Positions 8,845 to 14,819 of a stretch of DNA of 31,036 nucleotides are shown here, in pieces. The translations under genes and the position numbers were made by a program. The first letter of the stretch is position 1, and each line of letters starts with the position of its first letter. Below the pieces are notes generated by a model. That model was not told the DNA's origin and ran no database searches. It saw only the letters and a list, made by a program, of their open reading frames with translations. This DNA is from a virus. The stretch covers positions 1 through 31,036 of the IMG/VR virus record IMGVR_UViG_3300020711_000353; one strand, 5' to 3'.

Positions 8845-10047
8845 TCACTTGTTCAAGATATTTTGCAATTGTGCAATTCTTGAACTAACTCTTGATCCAG
8901 CATTTCCCATTGCTTGTCCACCAATACTTTGAGGAGCAGGAGTTGATACTGGAGTAGGAGTTGGAGCAGCAGGAGTGGCTGGTGCAACAGGTGTCATTGC
9001 AGGTGCTGGAGTTGATACTGGAGTAGGAGTTGGAGTTGGAGTAGGTGCTTGTGTTGCAGGAGCAGGAGCAGCAGGTGTTGGTGCAGGAGTAGATGGAACT
9101 GGGGTTGCTTGTGATGTAAGAGGAGTTGTTGTTGGTGTTGAAGTAGTGGTGGTTGCAGGTGCCGGTGTCGAAGTTGCAGTAGATGAAGTAGGTACAGGAG
9201 CTGGTGCTGCAGGAGTAGGTGTGCTTATTTGATTTTGTGCAATGTTAGGATTAGTACTTATTGCAGGTGCAGGTGTGCTTACAGCAGGAATTGGAGAACT
9301 TATAGTGGGAGCAGGTGCAGCAGTTGGTACTGTTGGTGCTACTACAGGAGCAGGTGCAGGGGTTGCTGCTATAGGAGTAGCTTTAGGAACTGCTGCTACA
9401 GGAGCAGGTGTAGCACTACCACCGGTACCTGGCATCATAGCAATCATGCCATCTTTAATAAAATTTGTATCGTTTGATCTCTTCAATCTCTCAGATAACT
9501 TAGCAATTCTTGCACTAATCTTAGAAGAAGCATTTTGCATTTGCTGTTCATCAATTCCTTGTGGTGGTGTAGCTTGTACAGGTGGTTGTTGAACAACATC
9601 ACTAGAAACAGGAGCAGCAGGAGCAGAAGTAGGTACAAATGTTGTTGGTGCAGGAGTTGTTGGAGCTACAGGTTTTGTAGAATCAATAGATGTATCAACA
9701 CCTTGTTGTGGAGCTTTTGGAAGATTGTTTTCATCAATAGTAGGATCACCAGTTAATCCAGGGTGCGTATTAACAGGAGTTGTAGGTGCTTTTGGTGTTG
9801 GCTTGTCCGGAATGTTTGGGTTACTTTCAGTTGGGTCTCCCGGATCACCATCATTGTCTGGATCGGTGCTCTTCGTTGTTGCAACAGGCTTAGTGCTAAC
9901 TGGTTTTGAACTTGCTGGAGTTACACCAGAAGCTTGTTGGTGAGCAGCTGTTTGAGCAGCAGTAGGTAGAGTTACTTTAGGTGGTGCAGCTGGTGTTTTA
10001 GCAACACTTCCACCAGGATTAGCTGGTGCTAGTAATGCTATACGGTA
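8845..10047 (-). CDS. -1 frame extension of the Ala-rich protein (makes an 800-aa fusion)
   Basis: This frame is open from 10068 to the stop at 8845. It has no ATG, GTG or TTG until the ATG at 9540, so its first 169 codons cannot be translated independently. It is reached by a -1 slip at 10047-10053 in the upstream gene, which would add 400 residues to the first 400. The extension is rich in Pro, Ala and Thr. It repeats modules seen before the slip: DPDNDGDPGDPTESNPN copies DPDNDNDPNDPNESNPN, and ISARIAKLSERLKRSNDTNF copies the KIARLSYFLKESKDTNF helix. A third, partial helix ends the protein (SRVSSRIAQLQNILNK). The alternative is an independent 231-aa gene starting at 9540, but no well-spaced ribosome site is visible there. 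A sequencing error is the other alternative. Confidence 0.7.
   Translation of the reverse strand, partial: YRIALLAPANPGGSVAKTPAAPPKVTLPTAAQTAAHQQASGVTPASSKPVSTKPVATTKSTDPDNDGDPGDPTESNPNIPDKPTPKAPTTPVNTHPGLTGDPTIDENNLPKAPQQGVDTSIDSTKPVAPTTPAPTTFVPTSAPAAPVSSDVVQQPPVQATPPQGIDEQQMQNASSKISARIAKLSERLKRSNDTNFIKDGMIAMMPGTGGSATPAPVAAVPKATPIAATPAPAPVVAPTVPTAAPAPTISSPIPAVSTPAPAISTNPNIAQNQISTPTPAAPAPVPTSSTATSTPAPATTTTSTPTTTPLTSQATPVPSTPAPTPAAPAPATQAPTPTPTPTPVSTPAPAMTPVAPATPAAPTPTPVSTPAPQSIGGQAMGNAGSRVSSRIAQLQNILNK
9999..10040 (-). promoter_or_regulatory. Frameshift-stimulating stem-loop
   Basis: On the mRNA strand the arms pair at 15 of 18 positions. TAGCA pairs with TGCTA; after one U-U mismatch TACT pairs with AGTG (one G-U); after two mismatches CACCAG pairs with CTGGTG. 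The loop is CTAATC. The structure begins 6 nt after the slippery heptamer, the usual distance for -1 frameshift stimulators. The zero-frame TAG stop is the first three bases of its 5' arm. Confidence 0.65.
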
Positions 10048-11246
10048 AAATTTGTATCTTTTGATTCCTTAAGAAAGTATGATAGTCTAGCAATCTTACG
10101 AGCAGCACCCTCTTTAGCATTTGGATTACTTTCGTTTGGATCATTAGGGTCATTATCATTATCTGGATCAGTTGCTGATGGTGCTTTTTGAAACTGCATG
10201 TTACCTTCAGCAGCATTTGCACTAGGCATTGGAGTTCTAAATGATGATGGTGCTGATGGTGCTGGTGGAGTAGAAGCACCGGATGGCTTGTCCCCTTGAA
10301 CACCTTTAGTAAATTGACTAATAAGAGATCCTGCGGCTGCGGCGGCACCGGCAAATGGTGCAGCAACACCCTTAGCAACGTCAGTTGCAGCAGTTCCTAC
10401 TGCATCAGCAGCACCTGCAACATCATGACGAGCTCTGTCAAATTGATTAGCAGTAGAGTGAGCAACATCAGCTGCAGCAGTTCCTACTGCGTTTCCAGCA
10501 GCTTGTGCAGCAGACCCTATACCAGAAGCAGCATCTCCTACGCCAGTTCCTACGGCGTGAGCAACACCTTTAGCAACATCAGAAACTTGACTTGGAAGTT
10601 TTTGTACTTCGTTTCCTACTGCTGATACTCCTGTGCCTACTGCTCTTGTAGCATCTCCTACACCAGTTCCTACGGCGTGAGCAACATCTTTAGCGCCAGT
10701 TCCTACTGCATTTGCAACACCCTTAGCAACGTCAGTTGCTTGGCCTGGAAGTTTTGTTACTTCGTTTCCTACTGCCTTTGCAGCAGATCCTACACCAGAA
10801 GCAGCATCTCCTACGCCAGTTCCTACAGCGTGTGCAACATCTTTAGCGGCGTTTCCTACTGCTTTTGTAGCCTTGCCTGCACCTGATCCTACATCAGAAA
10901 TAGCTTGACCTAGGTCAGAAATAGGATTCCATCCCCATGCAGTTTTTGTACTACTTTCTTTGCAAAAATCACAGTTAGCGTGGCGAATTGACCATTCTTC
11001 GTATACTGCTCGTACAAGCTTAGCTTTAGAGTCACTGACATTAGCAAGCTTGCGATAAGCTACCTTCTCGATGTCTTCTTCAACCATTTGCATGCGTTGA
11101 GCTAATTCTTTGTCGCTGTGAGCGAGGAATAGAAAATCACCAGTTTTTGTAAGCAATTCATGCTTAGCAGTTACTAGTTTCTTACCGGCAATCTTTGCGT
11201 CAAAAGCAAGATTTACTGTGTCATCGTAATCGAACATCGAGGTCAT
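10038..11246 (-). CDS. Ala/Gly-rich repeat protein, zero-frame product (402 aa)
   Basis: The ATG at 11246 has an excellent AAGGAG site seven bases upstream. Residues 1 to about 110 form a folded-looking helical domain (FDYDDTVNLAFDAKIAGKK) ending in a Cys pair (CDFC). Residues of about 120-320 are Ala/Gly/Val-rich amphipathic repeats with units such as DVAHAVGTGVGDA and AKAVGNEV. These resemble LEA or apolipoprotein-like helices and may bind membrane or form an extended rod. The tail has an acidic Asp/Asn/Pro linker and a KIARLSYFLKES helix, ending FTV. Just before the stop lies A_AAT_TTT, so a fraction of ribosomes probably shift to the -1 frame. It follows three tRNA genes and a structured leader. 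No family is recognised, and a virion role is inference. Confidence 0.85.
   Translation of the reverse strand: MTSMFDYDDTVNLAFDAKIAGKKLVTAKHELLTKTGDFLFLAHSDKELAQRMQMVEEDIEKVAYRKLANVSDSKAKLVRAVYEEWSIRHANCDFCKESSTKTAWGWNPISDLGQAISDVGSGAGKATKAVGNAAKDVAHAVGTGVGDAASGVGSAAKAVGNEVTKLPGQATDVAKGVANAVGTGAKDVAHAVGTGVGDATRAVGTGVSAVGNEVQKLPSQVSDVAKGVAHAVGTGVGDAASGIGSAAQAAGNAVGTAAADVAHSTANQFDRARHDVAGAADAVGTAATDVAKGVAAPFAGAAAAAGSLISQFTKGVQGDKPSGASTPPAPSAPSSFRTPMPSANAAEGNMQFQKAPSATDPDNDNDPNDPNESNPNAKEGAARKIARLSYFLKESKDTNFTV
10047..10053 (-). promoter_or_regulatory. Slippery heptamer A_AAT_TTT for -1 frameshifting
   Basis: The zero-frame codons are ACA AAT TTT ACC GTA TAG. The heptamer fits the X_XXY_YYZ rule: a -1 slip re-pairs AAT onto AAA and TTT onto TTT. 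The stop follows two codons later. The next -1 codons (TAC CGT ATA GCA) continue open for 400 codons. The same in-phase heptamer occurs in the second repeat copy at 9460-9466, but without the nearby stop or the stem-loop. Confidence 0.7.
10534..10847 (-). repeat. Three coding repeats in the Ala-rich domain
   Basis: A near-identical stretch of about 40 bp occurs at 10534, 10654 and 10807, on the plus strand starting TCTCCTACRCCAGTTCCTAC. The copies encode variants of DVAHAVGTGVGDA. Spacings of 120 and 153 bp show duplication of larger 40- and 51-codon units. More diverged copies flank them. The repeats lie within the 402-aa gene and keep its frame. Confidence 0.8.
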
Positions 11247-11269
11247 CGTGTTACTCCTTATATTGTTCC

Positions 11270-11313
11270 CGTAGGAACGCTGGACAATAAGCGTTATTCG
11301 CTTACTACCTACG
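11270..11313 (-). promoter_or_regulatory. Structured leader upstream of the Ala-rich gene
   Basis: On the mRNA strand an outer stem CGTAGG/CCTACG encloses a hairpin TAAGCG-AATAA-CGCTTA. An alternative pairing, AACGC (11291-11295) with GCGTT (11276-11280), excludes the inner hairpin. The element lies between the CAU tRNA and the AAGGAG ribosome site of the 402-aa gene. It could be a processing site for the tRNA-mRNA transcript or a leader that modulates translation. There is no U-tract for a classical terminator. Confidence 0.45.
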
Positions 11314-11335
11314 ACAGATTCCGTATACTTTTAAA

Positions 11336-11411
11336 TGGTAGGAATGGTAGGAATTGAACCCACGACCGAAGGATTATGAGTCCTCTGCTCTTACCACTGA
11401 GCTACATTCCC
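11336..11411 (-). tRNA. tRNA with CAU anticodon (Ile2 or elongator Met)
   Basis: A complete cloverleaf is visible. Acceptor GGGAATG pairs with CATTCCT (one G-U), the anticodon loop is CTCATAA, the T-arm contains TTCAATT, the discriminator is A, and CCA is encoded. The initiator hallmark (unpaired C1-A72) is absent, so this is not tRNA-fMet. The GACTCATAATC anticodon arm and the bases after it resemble lysidine-type tRNA-Ile(CAU). Elongator Met cannot be excluded. Confidence 0.9.
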
Positions 11412-11412
11412 T

Positions 11413-11486
11413 TGGCTGAGGGACTAGGACTCGAACCTAGAATAAGGGCTTCAAAGGCCCCTGTGTTGCCATTACACCATCCCTCA
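11413..11486 (-). tRNA. tRNA-Gln (anticodon TTG)
   Basis: The acceptor is TGAGGGA/TCCCTCA with U1-A72, typical of tRNA-Gln. The anticodon loop is CTTTGAA, the T-loop is TTCGAGT, the discriminator is G, and CCA is encoded. One base separates it from the CAU tRNA, so both are likely processed from one precursor. Confidence 0.93.
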
Positions 11487-11487
11487 T

Positions 11488-11562
11488 TGGCTCCCCAGAT
11501 AGGATTCGAACCTATAACCTAGCGATTAACAGTCGCTTGCTCTGCCGTTGAGCTACCAGGGA
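11488..11562 (-). tRNA. tRNA-Asn (anticodon GTT)
   Basis: The acceptor is TCCCTGG/CTGGGGA with two wobble pairs. The anticodon loop is CTGTTAA in a GCGA/TCGC stem, the T-loop is TTCGAAT, the discriminator is G, and CCA is encoded. It begins 8 bases after the cupin stop, so it is probably transcribed with the sugar operon. It would decode the AAU codon of the slippery site downstream. Confidence 0.93.
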
Positions 11563-11570
11563 ATGTTTGG

Positions 11571-11930
11571 CTAATCGCCCTTTATTACTCTGATGCTATC
11601 ATCATCAAAATGTTGTGTAGAAAATTCAAATACACGAGCATTTTCTAATCCTATCAATTGATGACGTAGACCCGTGCGTATGTGAAAAGAATCACCAGGT
11701 TGTAGAACAATTTGCTCTGCCTGATTAATATCGTCAGTTTCACCGTATACAAGAACAACGGAACCATTCTCTACGTAGAATGTTTCATCTTTGATATTGT
11801 GGTAGTGCCAAGAAAGTCTTTTACCTTTGTTGAAATGAAGAATTTTTGAACAATACTTTTCTGTATTGCAAACGATCTCCTCGTAACCCCAACCTTTTAC
11901 TACGCATTCTCTAGCTGAAGAAGTGTTCAC
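11571..11930 (-). CDS. Single-domain cupin (119 aa)
   Basis: Both cupin motifs are present. Motif 1 is GKRLSWHYHNIKDETFYV, with HxH and Glu metal ligands in the G(X)5HXH pattern. Motif 2 is PGDSFHIRTGLRHQL, carrying the last His. Small cupins in sugar clusters often act on sugar phosphates or nucleotide sugars, as epimerases or isomerases like the mannose-6-phosphate isomerase C-domain. It starts at GTG with AAGGA seven bases upstream and overlaps the end of the HAD gene. It is the last protein gene of the heptose-like operon. A metal-dependent sugar isomerase or epimerase role is inference; the cupin fold is secure. Confidence 0.85.
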   Translation of the reverse strand: MNTSSARECVVKGWGYEEIVCNTEKYCSKILHFNKGKRLSWHYHNIKDETFYVENGSVVLVYGETDDINQAEQIVLQPGDSFHIRTGLRHQLIGLENARVFEFSTQHFDDDSIRVIKGD

Positions 11931-12228
11931 TATTTATTCCTTTATCATCAACATAGAAGTCACCAGAAGGTTTCCCCATAATTAATTGGTGGTATTGACA
12001 ACCCCAATCTTGCAATTGTTGTTCTGTTAATTCTCGGAAAAGCTCGCTAGCTTTTACTGGGTCATTATCAGTTCTATCCATACCTCTAGCTGTAAAGTAA
12101 ACAACCTTATGACCTTGGTCATATAAACTGTTTACTTGAATTATAGCATCGTGATATGGTTCTGCTTTTGCGTAATCACCATCGATAGTATTGCATATGG
12201 TGCCATCAATGTCAACTACAAACTTCAT
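11911..12228 (-). CDS. Minimal HAD-superfamily phosphatase (105 aa)
   Basis: The HAD motifs are visible in a very short, capless protein: DIDGT near the N-terminus (nucleophile and acid/base Asp), YFTARG (motif II Thr), and GKPSGDFYVDDKG (Lys plus the acidic motif IV). Family members near capsule and LPS genes are small phosphatases. Placed next to an HldE-type kinase and nucleotidyltransferase, it is a candidate for the heptose-1,7-bisphosphate phosphatase step. It is only about half the usual length of GmhB, so that assignment is tentative. Its ATG overlaps the stop of the nucleotidyltransferase gene (ATGA type). Confidence 0.8.
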   Translation of the reverse strand: MKFVVDIDGTICNTIDGDYAKAEPYHDAIIQVNSLYDQGHKVVYFTARGMDRTDNDPVKASELFRELTEQQLQDWGCQYHQLIMGKPSGDFYVDDKGINSEHFFS

Positions 12229-12617
12229 CTTTCTAGAATCCTTGTTGTTGAGTATGGTTCTATTCTTTCAAAATATTTTACAGTCTTGGCATATTCTTTA
12301 CCAGGAAATTCTTTGCCCCACCAATCACTACCAGCAAACCAAATATCTGGGTTAAGGTTTTTTACAATATTGATAAGTTGTTCATCTGAATTAAAAAGTA
12401 CAACATTGTCAACATGTTTTATGGAACTAATAACATATTTTCTATCATTTTCATTATGAAAAGGACGATCAGGACCTTTTTTCTCTGATACGCGTCTATC
12501 AGTATCAATGGCAACTGTGAGGGTTCCACCATAGCTTTTAGCGTGTTCTAATAATGCAATATGTCCTTTATGGATAACATCAAATGTACCAGTCAGGAAT
12601 AGTTGTTTATTTTCCAT
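12225..12617 (-). CDS. Cytidylyltransferase-fold nucleotidyltransferase, HldE C-domain-like (130 aa)
   Basis: The N-terminus LFLTGTFDVIHKGHIALLE contains the HxGH nucleotide-binding motif of the cytidylyltransferase superfamily. A late TTRILE segment matches the (S/T)T(S/T)xI motif that closes the active site. The length equals the C-terminal half of HldE/RfaE, which adenylylates heptose 1-phosphate to ADP-heptose. Glycerol-3-phosphate cytidylyltransferases have the same fold, but the neighbouring HldD-like epimerase and PfkB kinase favour a heptose substrate. The start overlaps the end of the epimerase gene. Confidence 0.85.
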   Translation of the reverse strand: MENKQLFLTGTFDVIHKGHIALLEHAKSYGGTLTVAIDTDRRVSEKKGPDRPFHNENDRKYVISSIKHVDNVVLFNSDEQLINIVKNLNPDIWFAGSDWWGKEFPGKEYAKTVKYFERIEPYSTTRILER

Positions 12618-13407
12618 TTAAATATTCTTCTATCGTTTTAAATTTGTGGTCACCCCACTCCTTCTTAGCACATGTGTAGGACTGATATTTACCAACCAAG
12701 TGTTCGGGAAATGGAATGATATTTACTTCACCATTATACTGCTTTGCAACGGCATTTGCAACTTCTTCAAAACTTCTTGGATTACTTGTACCAAGATCGT
12801 AGATACCAGATCGTTTGTCGTTGTTTAATACTATATCTACAACATCATCTACACAAATAAAGTCTCTTTTAAAATTTTCTGATCCTTCAAATAGATTAAG
12901 TTTACCAGACTCTTTAATTTGCCACGTAAATTTGCTAACTGGGCTTGCCTGGTCACCTTTATGTTCTTCTCCGTCACCATAGACGTTGAAATAACGAAAT
13001 CCTTGTATAAACTTAAAATCATCGATATTGTCTTGTACCCAGTAATCAATCTGCAATTTAGACATGGCATAATGATTGATAGGGTTAGGTATACCGTCCA
13101 AATTGCCATAAACTGAAGCTGATGATGCATACTTGATTGGAATACCGTGATCTCTAGCTTTTTCCAACAATGCCAGAGTGAACTCTATGTTGTAATTATA
13201 CAATAGTCTAATATTTTTTTCTGTGGTGCTTGATATAGCACCCTGGTGAAGAATAAGTTTAACTTGATCCCATGCATTAAAATTGGAAAGGAAATAATGA
13301 CAGTCTTGTTGATTGACTATCAATATACGTTGTCCATCAAGAGCTTTTAAGAAGTTCTTGCCAATGAACCCTTCGGATCCAGTAAGTATAATCAAACCGA
13401 TTCCCAT
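12607..13407 (-). CDS. hldD: ADP-L-glycero-D-manno-heptose 6-epimerase-like SDR (266 aa)
   Basis: This is an extended short-chain dehydrogenase/reductase. It has the NAD(P) motif TGSEGFIG, an ASSASVYG strand with the catalytic Ser, and YAMSK as the YxxxK dyad. HldD-specific segments are clear: GAISSTTE, FRYFNVYG followed by EEHKG and ASP, LFEGSENFKRDF, and IPFPEHLVGKYQ. HldD interconverts the D,D and L,D forms of ADP-heptose. At 266 aa it is shorter than the roughly 310 of the E. coli enzyme, with loss mainly after the Rossmann core. The ATG at 13407 overlaps the methyltransferase gene. A TTG four codons later would give a start more like the family's MIIVTG. Confidence 0.88.
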   Translation of the reverse strand: MGIGLIILTGSEGFIGKNFLKALDGQRILIVNQQDCHYFLSNFNAWDQVKLILHQGAISSTTEKNIRLLYNYNIEFTLALLEKARDHGIPIKYASSASVYGNLDGIPNPINHYAMSKLQIDYWVQDNIDDFKFIQGFRYFNVYGDGEEHKGDQASPVSKFTWQIKESGKLNLFEGSENFKRDFICVDDVVDIVLNNDKRSGIYDLGTSNPRSFEEVANAVAKQYNGEVNIIPFPEHLVGKYQSYTCAKKEWGDHKFKTIEEYLNGK

Positions 13408-14096
13408 TCTTCGTGATTGTATTCACCATTATGGTCCCAATATAGTTCAGATCGTGAAGCAGGGTAAACAATATCCCAATCTGTGAATTCGTAACCATTA
13501 TCAACCAATACATCATTTCTGATAGCAATCATATCGTCAGAATGAATCCAAACAGGGGTATATCCGTGTGAGTTGAACATTTTTTTAAATGCATACGGAG
13601 AAGCACCGTACCATCCGTTGTTTGACCATAACCAATTAATATCATATTTGCGTGTTTGGCTTTCATAAGGTTCAAAACGAACATTGTTTTCAACCATCAC
13701 CACTCTAGGAGAATACTTATTAAGCATTGCATCAGTAATCCAGTAATCCATACCATCAAGATCAATTGATACAAAATCTGGCGACTTTGGAACATTGTGC
13801 TTATCAAATAGATCACAAATGTTATCTTTGGAAATCCATTCCATGTGATAATTAATTGTGGTGTTATTTACATGTCTACTGTATTGTTCATCACCTTCCA
13901 TAAGAAGGCCATTCCAACCATTCATGTGCAAGTATGCTGTATTAGACAGTTCTGGCCAATCAGTGGCACCAAACTCAACATAATACTTATTAGTGGTACC
14001 TATCTTGTCAAATGTGTATTCAATAAATGAGTCTTGACCCTTTTGAGAAAACCCTTTGCTTATTGCTGGAACCTGATCGTATCTTAGAATTGTCAT
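13392..14096 (-). CDS. FkbM-like SAM-dependent methyltransferase (234 aa)
   Basis: The N-terminal half has the FkbM-family opening SQKGQDSFIEYTFDKIG, followed by the SAM-binding strand YYVEFGA and NGWNGLLMEGD. A later VSIDLDGMDYWI carries the acidic motif. FkbM enzymes O-methylate sugars and polyketides, so within this operon it may methylate the heptose or a glycan. The ATG at 14096 has GAGGAG ten bases upstream and overlaps the kinase stop. An upstream TTG at 14138 would extend far into the kinase gene and is rejected. Confidence 0.75.
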   Translation of the reverse strand: MTILRYDQVPAISKGFSQKGQDSFIEYTFDKIGTTNKYYVEFGATDWPELSNTAYLHMNGWNGLLMEGDEQYSRHVNNTTINYHMEWISKDNICDLFDKHNVPKSPDFVSIDLDGMDYWITDAMLNKYSPRVVMVENNVRFEPYESQTRKYDINWLWSNNGWYGASPYAFKKMFNSHGYTPVWIHSDDMIAIRNDVLVDNGYEFTDWDIVYPASRSELYWDHNGEYNHEEWESV

Positions 14097-14818
14097 ATAG
14101 TGGTCACTCCTCGATGTTTTACAACTTCTGATGCACACTCATTGGCATACACAATACTTTGTTCAAGATCTTGACTATTGACGTATTTAACAACCAAAGC
14201 TGCCATAAAAGCATCGCCAGCACCTGAAGAATCTTTGACTTCCATTCTTTTAACAGAATACCGTTTGCCATTGTATTCACATCCATGACCACCCATTGTG
14301 TGAATAATCTTATCTTTATAAGCATTTGTTATATCAGGATCAGAATTATTGTATTCGTAATCATTGATTTTGATTATGAAAGCTTTCTTTGCCCATTTTC
14401 CTAGTTTTTTCTTTGTATCAAGGAATACACGTGGATGTGATTTACAAATTGTTTCAATGTCATCTTCTGTCAAGAATCCTTTATTGTAATCAGAAATAAC
14501 AATGACTTCATATTGTTTATAATCAATTGGTGTATCAAATATACCGTAGTTAGGTTCTGTATCTACTCTAAAGAACGTATGGTTAGTAGCTTCATGCACA
14601 TATCTTGTCTTAGTAATAGATTCCCAATTGTCATTGGTAATAATACTGCAATCTTCAACAATTGTTATATTTCGCAGTACGTTCATTGCCATACCTTCGT
14701 TCTCTTCTTGATGTAGAACATTCAATACTGGTACTGGCACGTCAGGAGCAAGGCGCACTGCGTCACAATAGACAAATACGTCTTTACAACTTTCACCTAT
14801 CACTAGGATACGTTTCAT
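14093..14818 (-). CDS. PfkB-family sugar kinase, HldE N-domain-like (241 aa)
   Basis: The start MKRILVIGESCKDVFVYC and the segment RLAPDVPVPVLN closely follow the pattern of the HldE/RfaE kinase domain. A GMAMNVLRN segment corresponds to the GGAANVA motif. The PfkB signature DSSGAGDAF, with the catalytic Asp, is intact. HldE-N phosphorylates D-glycero-D-manno-heptose 7-phosphate at C1. In many bacteria it is fused to the nucleotidyltransferase; here the two are separate genes in one operon. I chose the ATG at 14818, just after the upstream stop, over a TTG at 14842. At 241 aa it is shorter than the roughly 315 of the E. coli domain. Confidence 0.83.
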   Translation of the reverse strand: MKRILVIGESCKDVFVYCDAVRLAPDVPVPVLNVLHQEENEGMAMNVLRNITIVEDCSIITNDNWESITKTRYVHEATNHTFFRVDTEPNYGIFDTPIDYKQYEVIVISDYNKGFLTEDDIETICKSHPRVFLDTKKKLGKWAKKAFIIKINDYEYNNSDPDITNAYKDKIIHTMGGHGCEYNGKRYSVKRMEVKDSSGAGDAFMAALVVKYVNSQDLEQSIVYANECASEVVKHRGVTTI

Positions 14819-14819
14819 T

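Noticed and set aside
8975-9592. Plus-strand Gly/Val-rich ORFs opposite the PAT-rich extension
   Set aside because: They are mirror translations of Pro/Ala/Thr codons on the minus strand, with no ribosome sites, and the opposite frame carries conserved repeats.
10019-10378. Minus-strand 119-aa ORF rich in His and Leu overlapping the Ala-rich gene
   Set aside because: It is an out-of-frame reading of the repeat gene, with no homology to the repeat modules and no ribosome site.
10534-10847. Possible CRISPR array
   Set aside because: The repeats are in-frame coding duplications with uneven spacing (120 and 153 bp) and related 'spacers'.
11336-11411. Initiator tRNA-fMet
   Set aside because: Position 1-72 is a G-U pair and the C-A mismatch typical of initiators is missing.
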